Positions 1-12,274 of a DNA stretch of 64,000 nt are shown here, piece after piece (the stretch's first letter is position 1; every line of letters begins with the position of its first letter). This DNA comes from Hymenolepis diminuta (taxonomy: Eukaryota; Platyhelminthes; Cestoda; Cyclophyllidea; Hymenolepididae): positions 452,980-516,979 of the forward strand of contig CAADRB010000022.1 in assembly GCA_900708905.1 (NCBI GenBank). The letters are read 5' to 3'. The notes beneath the pieces are model-generated. The model saw nothing but the letters and a program-made list of their open reading frames with translations, searched no databases and was not told the DNA's origin. Position numbers and translations under genes: made by a program.

Positions 1-278
1 TCAGCTAACTCACGCAACTTCACTTTTCCATCTTTCAAAACGATTTTGTGGATTCTTTGTATGTTTTCTGGTGTTACCGATTCATTTGGATGTCCACTGA
101 GTTCTGCATCATCGGTGTATCTACGACCACGTTTGAAGTCAGCCAATCAACGTTTTATTGTTGTTTCTGATGGAGCGGAGTCCCCAAAACACTTTTCAAG
201 CCATTGCTTCGCTTGAACGATATTTTTATCCATCAAGAAGCAGTGTAAAATGAAAACACAAAATTGTTTTTGATCCAT
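1..278 (-). pseudogene. mariner transposase, N-terminal part, broken
   Basis: Reading the minus strand from an ATG at 278-276 gives 92 codons that run off the left edge. The product has the N-terminal helix-turn-helix pattern of mariner transposases: it begins MDQKQFCVFILHCFLMDKN, has the block QWLEKCFGDSAPSETTIKR, then DFKRGRRYTDDAELSGHP. An in-frame TGA stands where the family normally has the Trp of the KRW motif, about residue 44, so this copy cannot make a full transposase as written. The catalytic half would lie outside the window. Family assignment is from remembered mariner motifs; the stop is read directly. Confidence 0.85.
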
Positions 279-466
279 TGTTTTGAAAATAACAAAAGTA
301 GCGTCACTCTTAACACAATAACTCACAAACTAATGAATAGAATATCATGAAATTTTAGCAGCTGTCTTTTGAAGGTTAGTATTAGCTGAAAAAAGGCGAT
401 TGCAATAAAACTAGCGCCATCTATGTGTTATTCCCGGGACATTTCAGCCCATGTGTTATTTCAATG
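1..466 (-). mobile_element. mariner-like element, 5' end with untranslated leader
   Basis: The leader between the transposase start (278) and a TA dinucleotide at 467-468 probably includes the terminal repeat. It holds two copies of ATGTGTTATT (423-432 and 451-460) around a CCCGGGACATTTCAGCCC block, a subterminal arrangement often seen in mariner ends. The exact boundary is inferred from the TA target preference, because the other end is outside the window. Confidence 0.6.
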
Positions 467-2089
467 TACCTTTGGTTGATAATATTGTATTCTTATAAAT
501 GCTCAATTCGATTTTACTAATGCTGCCAATAGTAATAAATTTGCTCACTTAACATCGTATCGATAATTCGAATTGTACAATACAATACACAGATTTCAAA
601 TACTAGCACATTGAATGGAAAGAACTCCGTGGGCATTAACTTTTTAGGCATTTTGACATTTTCGCCCATGATTAAATTTTAGTATTTTGTTCTTAAGGTC
701 ATATTTATGGAAACATTTGCTCTTCATTTCAATGAACTGCCTTGCATTTAGAATACTTATACAAAAATTTACATCCGACAGCTTAAAATGAAATAGGAAG
801 TGCTGTCGCATGTCCACTTTCCTCCTTACTCATTTATTGTAGCCGATATGAACATTTGTAACTAGCAGAACTCCCCGCATTCGAGTGAATGTTACTACTT
901 TAGTATTATCAATAATGACTATTATTATCAATAGCAACGCAAGATAATTTAATTACCAATAGCGAAATGGTTAGGTAAGGAATTAAACTAGGGATCAAGT
1001 TTTTTACTGTATACTATCTGAATGTTTCAAAACTCGAAATTCATGACATAATCTCTTGATTTTTGAGTGAGTACATGTCCACGATAATTAGACCTTGTCG
1101 AACATATTATTGTCACGTGGCTATGATTAATTTGTACTTTCTTACAGCCACGAGCAAGAAGATGAGACTGTCAAAAACATACAAACAGTTAAACTTTCTA
1201 AAGTTCACTTAAGGTTAATTATAATAATATAAAATTTTTAAGTATTATTATTGATTTATCGATTCCAAAATTATGAGAATAAGTGCGTCTATATACACTC
1301 AGTTGTTTATTAGCTTCAAGAAAGGGAGTATGTATTGCGAAAAACTTACTTATTTCTTGATTTGGTTGCGTGCTATTTCCAACCACTTTTGTTTTATTTT
1401 CTTTCGTTGTAGGATAGCCAGAATTGATATACTATTGTCATACGTCGTCTTCCGTTAATCGATTACATAAAGCATTCTCGTATTTGATTCGAATCAAATT
1501 CAAATAATGCAAATTCACGCAATCATCTATAAAAAAATTAATGCGTTTTCAAGTCTTCTTCTGTTATCAAATGCATATAACAGGAAAATATTAGCAAAAA
1601 ATAATTTAAATAATAAAAAATATACTTGCAGTATTGCTGGGTGCCCACAGAGGTAGCACTTTTGTTTGTTTTAACTTAAAAAGTTAAAAAAGGAGAATGT
1701 GCTAAGCTCAAGCTGATGATAAACTTGGATCAGGAGAAAACTAGTTGCCTCGTTAGCCAATAATTACAGCATTTCCAGATGCAACCATGGAAACCTAATA
1801 ATCAATGATCTGGTGGCGAAGTCCTTGACCTTCATTCATGCGAATTGAAAATACCCGATTTGCATTTCTAATAAACTTAAAATAAATAATGAATTAAAGA
1901 TGCAGCAATTTATAGAAATAGGGAACTTAACCGCAAGCTCATTTTCCAGACGGGAGTTTTTGAGGATTAATCGTCCATTTCAGCTATCTTGGAAAAAACA
2001 TTTCCCCTCAATACTGCAACAAACCTCGAGCTGATTTTGCAAAATAACCAGTGAACTTGCATTTTTTTGACTTTTGTTTTATCTCTCCC

Positions 2090-2570
2090 CTGGTTTCTGT
2101 TCCTGATACTATATTCAGAGATACGGCACGATCAAACGAATACAATTTTCACGGTGAAAATGAAGGTGTAGCAAATTGTAAGGGTAAATAACAGTTTTGG
2201 GGCAGAAAATCAAGAGCTGACTAGGCCAAAATATACTGATCAAATCGCAATAAAGATTCAAGCGAGAAAGAAAGAGACGAGGAAAAAAGGCGCAGAGAGG
2301 GAAGCGTTGGGGCAGTAACTGATACGTGTCTGCGCTTGCACATGTGTATGTGTGTGTGTGGTAATACAAAGATAAATTTATACGAGTCACTTGGGACGGT
2401 TATAAAAAGGGTGGATCGATAAAAGCATTTAGATATGACAGATAGGAGTTTTGAGTTCTAGGGGCATAAAGACTTCACTGCGGCTTCGCGGACGAAAAAC
2501 CGAAGTATTGTCATAGACAATGTGAATAAAGAGTAATTTTGGAAATACATAAAGAGATCATCATTCAAGG
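2090..2570 (+). repeat. dispersed repeat family A, copy A1
   Basis: This roughly 480 bp unit matches, in the opposite orientation, the segment 19800-20280. Shared blocks include AAAATCAAGAGCTGACTAGG against AAGACCAAGAGCTGTTTTTGG, the purine-rich GAGAAAGAAAGAGACGAGG, and a TATA-like block followed by GGATCGATAAA. It contains TATAAAAAGG at 2401-2410 and AATAAA at 2525-2530. A (TG)n tract lies near 2344. No coding capacity is evident. Confidence 0.7.
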
Positions 2571-3689
2571 TAAACCCAGGTATTTAGTTTTATTTGTGGT
2601 GCTTGTTTTCATCACAGAAAAGGTTCTAGCTAAGAGAGTACCTATGTTGAATAAAGAAAAGCAGCTAAACTACTGCCAAGAATTAGTAAAATGTAAGAGG
2701 ATAGTGGGTACAAATGTTAGATAACGTATAGAAATCAATAAACACCTTAGTGACCGAGGGATGAATCAAACGCAGAATGACGGTAGAAAAACGGGTCCAG
2801 ATGGTGCTCGAATAAGTTAATATCGAGGCGTTGGAATAAGATCACTACTACCGATTTGTCATTTTCGACGCAGGAAATCGAAATATTCAACTCATTATTG
2901 TCAACTATGAAGTACTCTCGATCTTTGTGGACTAAATTAAATAAAATCCAATTGCAAAGACAAGTCAGTGTCGCTTATTAACACTGCATCATGACCAAAA
3001 GGGCTCAACTATTTAGCTTGTAGAAGAATTCAATAAGCAAGATATAAGTGGTAAATTATAATTTATAATGTTGAAAATTACAGCCATTTAAACAAGACAT
3101 CATATGAATTTTCTTAAGTATATGGGACGATTTTCAGAATATCACTTACGATGAGTAATTGGCGTAAGTCATTATTTTCCAAGGCATACACTCTTTGGTG
3201 CTCATAGCAGATGTTCTCTTTCTGATATCCAGTTCATTTTGGTAAGGAATACACTAAAATTCATGTGTGAATGCAGTGATTAATTCAAATTATTCTTACC
3301 AGCAGCTTGGATATGGTAAGATGTGCCCGTCCTTTCTTTATAAGGTCCAGCCTGAATATTTATTTCTCTACTATTGCTTTTGATATTACTTTGGTTAAAG
3401 TTATCGATTTCAATAATTTTTTGGTAGTTGGATAAAAATATCAGTTTAAAGAACAGGGTAGATATTTCATATCCGACCAAAAGCACCATCTTTTAATATT
3501 AGCAATGGAAAATAATGTTTTATTTCTGGATGCGGGAAGCGAACATTCAAAGCAGAGTTTGAAAGAGATTAACTGATAACATTTAAATAATTATTTATTA
3601 TCCAATATTTATGTACCGCATTTACATTTGCTTCTGCTTCCCTTATCTGGCAACTCGGATCACTTTGCGGAGGTAGCCACTAGAGCTGA

Positions 3690-4175
3690 CAGTTAACGAC
3701 AGCAATTGACAGTTCTGAATGTAAAACACAAGAGCCGTGTGGACCAAAGTTTTGTTGAGCAGATCACGATGAAAATTAGAGATAATAAGATAATGATTGA
3801 TAGGGAAGAGAGAGAGAAAGAAGAAGTGCGGGAGCGGTAACTGTTTGCTTTCATCGTGTTGATATAAAAGGAGTTTTTATATAGTTTCAAGGAAAAAGAG
3901 TAGAAGTATAATAAATAGATAGAAAATGGTTTCAAACATTGTTATGGTGAGTTGAGGTCATTGCAGGGCTAGGCACTGCTCATTGTAGGTCCACTTAATT
4001 AGCGTATTCCTCTATTTAAAATAAACAACTTGAGGATACACTATAGTTCCACACGGGAACTTAAGGTCACCCCAGGATTAAGCGCCGCTGAGGATAAGTC
4101 AGTTTTCAGGACCTAGTTATGTCTTAGATAAAAATTTTGGAAACGGGCAGAGATTCATCCTTCAGTTTATTCTAA
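3690..4175 (+). repeat. dispersed repeat family A, copy A3
   Basis: The copy is diverged but alignable with A2 and best with A4 (52290-52810). Against A4 the block AAAATAAACAACTTGAGG and the following GGAACTTAAGGTCACCCC to AATTTTGGAAA stretch keep the same order and spacing. It has TATAAAAG at 3863-3870 and AATAAA at 4020-4025. It shows the part downstream of AATAAA that A1 and A2 do not clearly share. Confidence 0.6.
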
Positions 4176-5589
4176 AATATGGTTTATTATTCAATTATCC
4201 TAAACAACTTCTGTTTAGTCAACTTTATTCCACTGTCGCGTTACAACTCTTTCCCTGTAAATGTTTTTCTGTCAGGGAAGAAATCGCGGCATTTAAGAAC
4301 TTCCTGTTTGGGAAAATCAACACCATATTAGGCGTTACTAGACTTCAAATGAAGTTTAAAATGTGTTTTGTTGTCTTATCATCTATCTGCTCATGTATAT
4401 AAAAAAATACAAATGAATCAAGGCAGCATGACGAACCATTCGAGTAAATCAAGTTTTCAACAACCCCTGAATATCACAGACATAAACTCACCTTGAAACC
4501 CAGAGATCAAGTCATTTAGATCAAGTTTGAAAAATTCGACACTACTAATGCTTCTAGAATTAGAATAAAGTTAAAGGACGGAAAAGTGGCTGAGTGCTTC
4601 TATGAGGTTATTTATGACAACACGTGAACAAGTAGCCGACCTAAATTGAGGTCAGCCAATGAATTTAATAAAATTGTCTATCTGAAAACGTAATTTAATA
4701 AATGATTCTGTAAATGGTACCTCAAAATAATTTACTGACTCTCCAATAATTAACAACTATTTTATTTTAATTCTAATTTATCATAATAAGATCCAACCGC
4801 TAATATATTTATAGACACCTTTTCAAGCTACTTTGTTTACTTAAAACAAATGTGTTTACTTATTATGTGAAGTCTGGTCACTTCATTGAACTCCTCACTT
4901 GTAAGCCTCAGGTTATTTTGGATAAGGAATAAGGCTCTAAAATCACATTGGTTAGAAACTCGCACTTCGTTACCCCAACTTTGAGCTCTGAGGTCGGCCT
5001 TAACCTCGTGACCTCTGACTTGACAATAAAACATTTGTACGGTTTCTCAAAAAGTAATTATTATGATTTTCTCAAAAATTCCTGAATTTATTCGGAGAAT
5101 TAACTAAACATACTTAAGTTCACTTAATTAGTTAATATAAAGGTGAAAATTCTTATTAACTTCCCCGAATCTCAGCAATAAAACTGTTCAGTACTAGATG
5201 TACTAGACAGCTGCGTAAATTCTAGATCACTCTCACGATTTAACATTTTAAGTACTACTTCGTCAATCGAAGTTTCAATTATTACAATTTCACCTGTTAT
5301 CAGTTGACACAAATGCTAAACAAATTACGCACTATGAATAGGGGACATTAAAAAAATCATATATAACGATAATCAATTCTTGAAGATAGCATATTTCTAA
5401 AATTCGGGAAAATGAACACAAGTTCTAATTTCTGCAATTTTTACTCCTCAATCCAATTCCAATTTCCGTTCAGATAGAATAGTGCACGATAGAATTTTTT
5501 GAACGATCCATCCTCTATCCAAAAGACGTGAATAATGTCAAGGTATCAAAAGAATCTCACTTTACCAGGTTTCTGAATTCAGGCTGTAG

Positions 5590-5730
5590 CTTATTTATTG
5601 AATGTACCTTCACCGCTTCACCGCTTCATCACCTGAAATTCAAATTTCCCGGACTGATAAGTGAATTCTTGCTCATGATTGCCAGTGCTTAGTGACCGAT
5701 AGATTTGTCTGGTTAGTCGGTTTTAATAAC
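5590..5730 (+). repeat. dispersed repeat family B, copy 1
   Basis: It is similar to 19230-19350 on the same strand. Both run from a TTCACYGCTTCA block through AAATTCAAAT, AATTCTTG, then CCAGYGCTTAGTGACMRRTRG and TTAGYCGGT. The similarity is interrupted by small gaps, as expected for an old interspersed repeat. Confidence 0.5.
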
Positions 5731-6122
5731 AGTTCATTTTTTCGCATTAGAGTAACGGAAGAAGGCTGATATTTCCTTAAGTGATTTAACAAACAGACTA
5801 AAAAAGGCATTTTAATTATTGCATAACTCATCAGATTTCACTCAAGGGGAATTCTATTATTTAAATATTTAGTAATTTTAGTCGTTAAAAGTTATTGCTT
5901 TTATTATAAACCATTCCCTTCTATATTATCTCTAGATATTCTCAAGTGATCAAGATCACGGCTCTAGCTCAGATAATCTGAGATAAAATTTCACTTTCTA
6001 AAGTGATCCACCTTCGAAATAATTCAAATATTGCTACTTTACCAATACAGTTTTCTCTGAACCAATCGGAATACGACATGAATTCGGCCGGTAGCGTGAG
6101 GCAGCGAACGGGAATTTGTATG

Positions 6123-6130
6123 TATAAAAG
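6123..6130 (+). promoter_or_regulatory. candidate TATA box of the neuropeptide gene
   Basis: TATAAAAG lies 32 bp upstream of the ATG chosen at 6162. If used, transcription would start about ten bases before the ATG, giving an extremely short leader. It may also be coincidental. Confidence 0.35.
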
Positions 6131-6161
6131 ACCCCTTTATGAGTGGGTGGAAGCTGAGAAA

Positions 6162-7161
6162 ATGTCTCGTACCAACAGTCATCATTACTATTTGACCTTC
6201 TTGTGCCTCTTCTTGGGAGTTATTTTGGCCCTCACGAGCGTTGAGGCGACTCCAGTCACTCACTCGGTATCCCGGAAAACAAACGAAACTCCACATAGGC
6301 CACTTAAAATTAATAAAAACGTACTAAAAATGCTGAGCGATCATTTTCAAACATTTGGCAGGCCAAGGTAAGGCATTACAAGTTTTCTATTTGACCTTAA
6401 ACTTACCTATTTATTTCCGATAAAAGAATTTGCAGTTTTATACTATTTACTGTGGAAAAACTTCTGTTGGTATACTCTGCCATTAGTAATAGTGTTTTAT
6501 TAATTTTCTACGTACAATTCAACTATCTTCTTTCACTTATTGAAGTGATCAATAAAATTTTATTTAATTAAATCGAGAAGATTCAAAATAAGTGCTTAAG
6601 TTTGAAAAATTCATTTGTCTTAGATAAATATGCTTTAGCTTGCTTAACACTTTTGTCTTGACACAAAATCCGGGAAAAAAATGTATGAAATTTTGCTTTG
6701 AAATATAATGAGAGGTTAACGAAAGATCATTTTGTTATACCTTTTGCTTAACCAGGACCGACTGTTATAGTACAACAGCTTAGGTAATATACAATGATAC
6801 AATATGATCATTTTAAATTATACTGTACAATTAATTATTTAATTGTGAATATTTAGTCAGTTATATGTTTTCTTAAAAGATTACATGAATGAAAACTCAT
6901 TCGTTTGTTTCAATTCTAAATTTTTTTAATATTTCAAAACTGGCCCAAATTTTTATTTAACACATGACTCTTTAACTTAGATTTGGAAAAAGAACATATC
7001 CTCTAATTGACTTGCCGATGTTAATCGATGATGACGACCTTCAGAGCATGCTTGAAATTCCAACAATCTTTTCTGATTCAAACATTGACTCAGATGAAGA
7101 ATATCCAAGAGAAGCTGATATGAACAAAATAATTCGAAAATTACTGCTTGACTCTTCTTAA
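6162..7161 (+). CDS. NPY/NPF-like neuropeptide precursor, two exons
   Basis: Exons are 6162-6367 and 6981-7161, giving 128 residues. Residues 1-29 form a signal peptide (hydrophobic LTFLCLFLGVILAL, cleavage after VEA). The peptide that follows ends HFQTFGRPRF-G-KR: Gly71 would supply the amide and Lys72-Arg73 the cleavage site, giving a mature form of up to 41 residues. An Arg-Lys pair at 38-39 could yield a shorter one. A 55-residue acidic C-terminal flanking peptide follows. The intron splits the codon of the penultimate Arg (AG|A, phase 2), the position conserved across the NPY superfamily. Compared with flatworm NPF, the Tyr at positions 10 and 17 from the C terminus are His and Val. An upstream in-frame ATG at 6003 would add 53 residues before the signal peptide and is less likely. 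A secreted ligand for a peptide receptor is inferred. Confidence 0.82.
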
Positions 7162-7210
7162 ACCCCCTTGTTTAAATCGATCTATTAATTTCCCATGTAT
7201 CAAAATTACG

Positions 7211-7216
7211 AATAAA
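7211..7216 (+). terminator. poly(A) signal of the neuropeptide gene
   Basis: AATAAA lies 50 bp after the TAA stop, in the sense orientation, and fits a short 3' UTR. Confidence 0.6.
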
Positions 7217-7879
7217 TTTGAGTGAACGTATCTGGATTTATACTATAAAATGAGCACTTGGGAACAACTTTTTTATCTTTTCTTAACGATTGTAATGTCA
7301 TTATGCTTTTCATTAATCATTGATATTATTTGTAGTAAATAAATAAATAAAATTAATTATTTAAATCATTTCGAAATTTCGACCCTACTTTTGCAGTGGG
7401 AATTGATAGAAGATGTGAATTAAATTATTCAGACATATTGTCTTAATAAGTTTTTTTATAAATAATTTGATAATTTAAATGAGGATAGAGTTTCTGAATT
7501 TAGCAATTTTTCCCCTCAAACGATGTGAGCTGAGACGAAGCAGTCAGGAGTTCGATGGTCATCTGTGCACAACACCTGACCTGCATGACTGTTAATGTTA
7601 CGTAAACTAGTCAGTCTCCTAAACATTTCTGCCGAAAAAATGGGCAGGTATTTTAACAAGGGGATCACACAAAAAATAATCAAATGTTTTATCCCCGTAT
7701 ATGAAGCTGGAAATCAAATCATAGACATTTTTAGCATTTTCGTGGAATGTCAACGTCTTAGTCCTGCCGCAATTATAGATTAGGAGAAATTGAGTTTGTA
7801 TTTTCTTAAAGACATACCTGTTTCCGATAATAATATTGGGTTCTATTTATTTATAAAATGGGTATAATTTACTTTAAGC

Positions 7880-8200
7880 TCGAATCATCTTGGTGGTATT
7901 CCAGGTTGAAGTAAGAGACGAAATGCCAACTAACAGCTCTGTAAGTCCAAAGATAGGAGCCGCAACACTCCTAAATCTTTGAAGAAGGTAAATTTGGGCA
8001 TATGCCTTCTTCCATTAGAGGATAAATGTCAACTGGTTTGTGAAATTCGGGATTTAAAAATGCAGACAGATAAAATCCTTCTCTCTTGAAAATCAGTATC
8101 TGCAACTAGCATATAGATATCTTTGTACCTGTGCTTTAAATGTTTCGAATATTCCGGAATGCTCAAACTTCGAAGATCTTCTAGACATGATGGAGCCAAT
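7880..8200 (+). repeat. dispersed repeat family C, copy 1
   Basis: It aligns in the same orientation with 16980-17295. Shared blocks in order are CCAAAGAT, a CAACACTCC against CACCACCAC stretch, GGGCATATGCC against GGGTGCATGCC, AACTGGTTTGTG against AACTGGTCTGTG, and GAATATTCCGGAATGCTCAA against GAATATTCCCAAATGCTCAA followed by AAGATC and GCCAAT. Confidence 0.6.
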
Positions 8201-9481
8201 TGTAACTTGAGTTATATAGAAATCAATTATTTCAAGACCGGGACTAGTAGATTTGATAGCGTTTGATTAGATCTTAGTTTTCATGACAAGTGGGTGAAAA
8301 TCGAAGTAAGTTTTGATTTTAAAGAGCGAAATCTGGTTCAAATTAAACTTACTCATAAATAGAGCCTCCATCCGAATTGATTCGGTTCAAAAGTTTGGGC
8401 TTAGGCGCCGCCTCTATCTTTAGAGAAACAGTGCGGTTAGTTGGCATATGTCAGCGAGATTTTTTCTTCTAATAGTTAAGATAACAGGATGATACTAGCT
8501 AATGTGACGATAACACAGCGAATGATAGGTAATGGGAGTATCTGTTTCATAGATGATACAAAATAAAAATAGAGTGAATTTTTATCAAACAACCTCTTTC
8601 GTACAAACTAAATGGTGTCTTATGGTTAATTACGATTTGTTGAGAATTAAATCGTCCAATCAGATCAATTTTTACTTCAGCTGAAACAAAAAGAACGTCA
8701 GTACAGGCACCGACTAACATGACTTTATTCGTCCAGACATCTTCGATCTAGAACCGTCCCGGATTAAGGCAATCTGAAGCAATACATTTAATTAAATGTA
8801 GAACCATTGTAGGGTGGTAAAGTTGGGGGTCAAAAGGAGTAACGTTTAGATCTGTGTTTGATAAATAATGGAATAATATCTACTCCTGAAACGAAAAAAA
8901 AATATTTAACATATAAATGTAGGGGATCGGATAACAGCGAATCACTGCAGACTCGTTCTCAGTGTTCTTTTCGCTGAATACCTTAATATATTTATAAACC
9001 AGTAACTTTAAAAAATCAAGACCAAATAGGCAGGTGCAAATCTGGTGCAGTAAAATTTATGGGAATTTGGATAATAACAGCATTAAAAGGGGGAGATATA
9101 AAACCAAAAAGGATATTAAAATAAGAGAAACATGACATTTATGTGATTGATGAATCCGCACATTTCTTTCTCCCCAATAATTCCGAATACGTGATGAGAT
9201 CTAAGACGATTAAGACAGGAAAGTCAAGGTTATTGATTAGAGAGTAGAAAGTTTACTCGCTATAGAATTTCTCATGTCTTAAATTACAATCGTTACATAA
9301 ATTCAAATGAAAGAAATCGAATAGAAATAAATATTTATTAAATTAAATATATTTTTATAAACTCTAACAACTACTGGTTTGTATTTGAAACGTATATGTC
9401 GTTGTTTTGTAAGTTCAATTTTTTTAACATTGTAGCTTCTATTTTTATTATTAAAAATATCTCAACATCAATATCTGCCAC

Positions 9482-9530
9482 CTCAGAAGTCACGAGTTCA
9501 ATACCCTCACAACAAATCCCTAGTGAAGAA
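9482..9530 (+). repeat. possible fragment of SINE-like family D
   Basis: CTCAGAAGTCACGAGTTCAA followed by TACCC resembles the tRNA-like heads at 29190 and 38410, including a B-box-like GAGTTCAATACC. The downstream body is not clearly alignable, so this may be a truncated copy. Confidence 0.3.
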
Positions 9531-11139
9531 TCGTCATCAGCACCTTATTAGACTGATCAATAGAATGATCAATAAATTTCATCTCTTCTTCCTAAATGTT
9601 TTGATTTATTCTCCGCAAATTAGGAGATGGAAGTGGTGCAACTATTCAATCTCTCATAAGCTTATGAAAACGAAAGAGAAAGTCAAAAGGATTTGGCAAA
9701 TTTCAAAATGTCTCTGTTCACTAACATTGGGCTGGACTCGAACGAGCTTGTTCAGTCCTTAATAATTTTAAAAGAATTTTCATTAAAAATTGAATCTGGG
9801 CATTTTTACCACTAAATACGATGGACGCATTTTTAAAGAATTAACTAGTGTCAAATTTGAAAGTAGACTAATGTCATTCAAATTAGGATGTATTTTTTCG
9901 TTTGTTGTTTTACGAATGGGTATAGTTCACAGCGCCATGTCTTAATTTTTAAAATTCGGGTTTTAACGTGTGATCCCAGATTTCGTTAGCCACTTGCAAT
10001 ATGTATGACGTTCACAGCTTTTTGGTCATATGGCTGAACCGAGCGGTGAACAATTCAAGGTCGGTGGGTTTATCTCTTCCAGTATTCATACATTGGATAA
10101 TGCTAGTAGCAACACATTTCACAGAAAAAAGTTACAATTCTGAAAGAAAAAAGATTTACAACAAAACAAAAGAGATTTTGTATTCAACAGTATTTAAATC
10201 GAAACCACAGTGGGAATTAACGTCCTCATACGTCATATCTCAGGACAAAAAACACTAATTACTGTCAAAAATCACGAGAATTCTCTCATTATTCGATCAA
10301 AATACGCCAGATTTCACCCTCGTTTCTCTTCCATGTTATGTAATTATTACTCATTAATTTCCCTACTTAACCTTCATCTGTAAAATAGAGTGATTATTTT
10401 TATAGTATAAAATCAGAAATATTTTCGCATCACTGTTACCAACGGTTTCCAAAACTTATCATTAGTCCAAATAAACTATAGGGTTATACAAAAAATACAA
10501 TTTGATAGGGGATGTAGAACTTTCAGCGTAAGCAGTGAGCAAATTAGAGATCTAGAGAATTTCGGTCCTAAAATTAAATATTTCTACATTCACATGTTTT
10601 AAATGGCACTTCTTTGCTCTTTAGCTTTCATAGCTTCAATATCCCGAAGTGTTTTCATCGACTGAGACTCTGCTTAAAGGCTCCTCTGTTAGCGAAGGTT
10701 TGTATTTTTCCGTCATTTTATAACCCATTTCTTCAGAATCCGGTTCATATCTGTCTAATATTGGAAGAAGACATATACCTAGGGGTTGACCAAGTTTAAG
10801 ATACCGGACTTACAGATCAATTAATTGGAATAAGTTTCGAATCGTAGCCGGCACTTAATCTCGTACTGTTAATATTTTTATTAGACAACATCTCAACGGT
10901 CGAAACCGGATACGTCACAAACAAATAATAAATATATCTTCTGATGTTGAAATACATTTGGTATTGATCTAACAATATTTGCATAAGAATAAAACCCTTG
11001 AAAGAAGCATACCTAGAAGTCGTTTGGAGTAACCTTCACATAGATTCTTCGTACAATACAGTACACTTTAAGGGAACTGTAGTGAGTTTCACTACATTAA
11101 ATACATAGTTGCCAGTCCAACTCCCTGCTCTGGGGTGTA

Positions 11140-11280
11140 AAAAGATATAACAAATTGAAGTGGATGGACCAATCACGGAAATAAATCAATCAGTCAGCGA
11201 ATTCTGAATATAGTGAACATAATCTTACCATGAAACTTGGAATCAAGTGATGAAATTTAAACATCAGGACTTTCATATTC
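11140..11280 (+). repeat. dispersed repeat family E, copy 1
   Basis: It is alignable with 62540-62700. Shared blocks in order are GAAGTGGATG, CAATCACGGAAATAAATCAA, then CATRRA, and AAATTTAAACATCARRAC. The match is old and gapped. Confidence 0.45.
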
Positions 11281-12134
11281 TCTGGACGCCATCGAGTATA
11301 TTTTAGGGCTAGTACTATTGGAGAGTGGAAAAGTAATGAGGAAACATCTGATTAGTAGCGAACTAATTTTAATTATGAAATAAACAGCAAAAAAGTGACA
11401 GCCATGCAAGTATGATTAAGTCGAATTTTACACAATCACATCTATTGAGATTACTGCACACGCAGGAAAACACAGAGAGGAAGTTGGATAAGGACGTATC
11501 ATCGAAATATATATAACATAGGGAACCGAAGAGGTAAATTGCTGCACGGCAGGAGATTCCAAGTCAGAACCATTCAGTTTGCGACACGACAAAGAGGACA
11601 TAAAGTGAACTCTTCCCCTTATATGCGAATATGGATAATTCAATGCTATCGAATTCAAATATATTAAGATTCTTGATGTTCTGACCTCATAGCTTACTTA
11701 CTTTCACTACGTTTTACCTTACTGAAATCACTTGTTATTGCCCTTTCATGAAGGAATTTTTCGGTGTTCTGATTTACAGACCTTGTAAGGAATAAGTTTG
11801 CAAAGACAGCAAATATTTGCATATTTGTTCTACGCATATATCGGGATAAAATTCTAGTCGACAACGCATTTTACAATCACGCCCTGAATTCATCAAGAGG
11901 CGGTATAACACATAGGGAGATTTCGTATTCTCTTGGAATGTAAAGTTAAATTCTGTAAGACTCTATGGAGATGAGGAGAAAAATCTCATCGGAATCATTT
12001 ATCAAAATACTTTTGATCCTCTCGTTAATTTAGCCATTTCAACAGTCCATCACTGCACTATCTGCCAAACCATTGATTGAATTAGTTTTAGTAAACTTCT
12101 GTTAATTGGTAAATGTTTTAACGTAGCATTAATT

Positions 12135-12154
12135 ATATTTAATGACTAAGCATG
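12135..12154 (+). repeat. direct repeat flanking a promoter-like block, left copy
   Basis: ATATTTAATGACTAAGCATG recurs 140 bp downstream at 12275-12293 with one base missing. The pair encloses the heat-shock and CCAAT motifs. Confidence 0.7.
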
Positions 12155-12161
12155 CGCGCTA

Positions 12162-12174
12162 GAACATTCTGGAA
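12162..12174 (+). promoter_or_regulatory. perfect heat-shock element
   Basis: GAA-CA-TTC-TG-GAA is three alternating nGAAn units with exact spacing, the consensus bound by HSF trimers. No gene start was found nearby, so its use is unknown. Confidence 0.5.
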
Positions 12175-12235
12175 AATGCGGCGTTACTGATCTCGTAGTA
12201 ATAAAGTGCGGCCGTGTATGCAAAGGTTTTCCCAA

Positions 12236-12243
12236 CCAATCAG
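12236..12243 (+). promoter_or_regulatory. CCAAT box
   Basis: CCAATCAG within AACCAATCAGCGG is a full NF-Y type CCAAT motif, 62 bp after the heat-shock element and within the direct-repeat interval. Confidence 0.45.
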
Positions 12244-12274
12244 CGGTCAATATTCCAACAGCGTGGCTTTGATC

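Larger units (their letters stand above)
467..6122. other. gene-free left flank
   Basis: No exon chain, RNA gene or conserved protein was seen on either strand. The stretch is AT-rich and carries copies of repeat family A (2090-2570 and 3690-4175) and of family B (5590-5730), described separately. The short open frames here are not supported by codon pattern or homology. Confidence 0.5.

Noticed and set aside
2115..2390. Open frame of 91 codons on the minus strand
   Set aside because: It lies within repeat copy A1 and shows no conserved product between copies.
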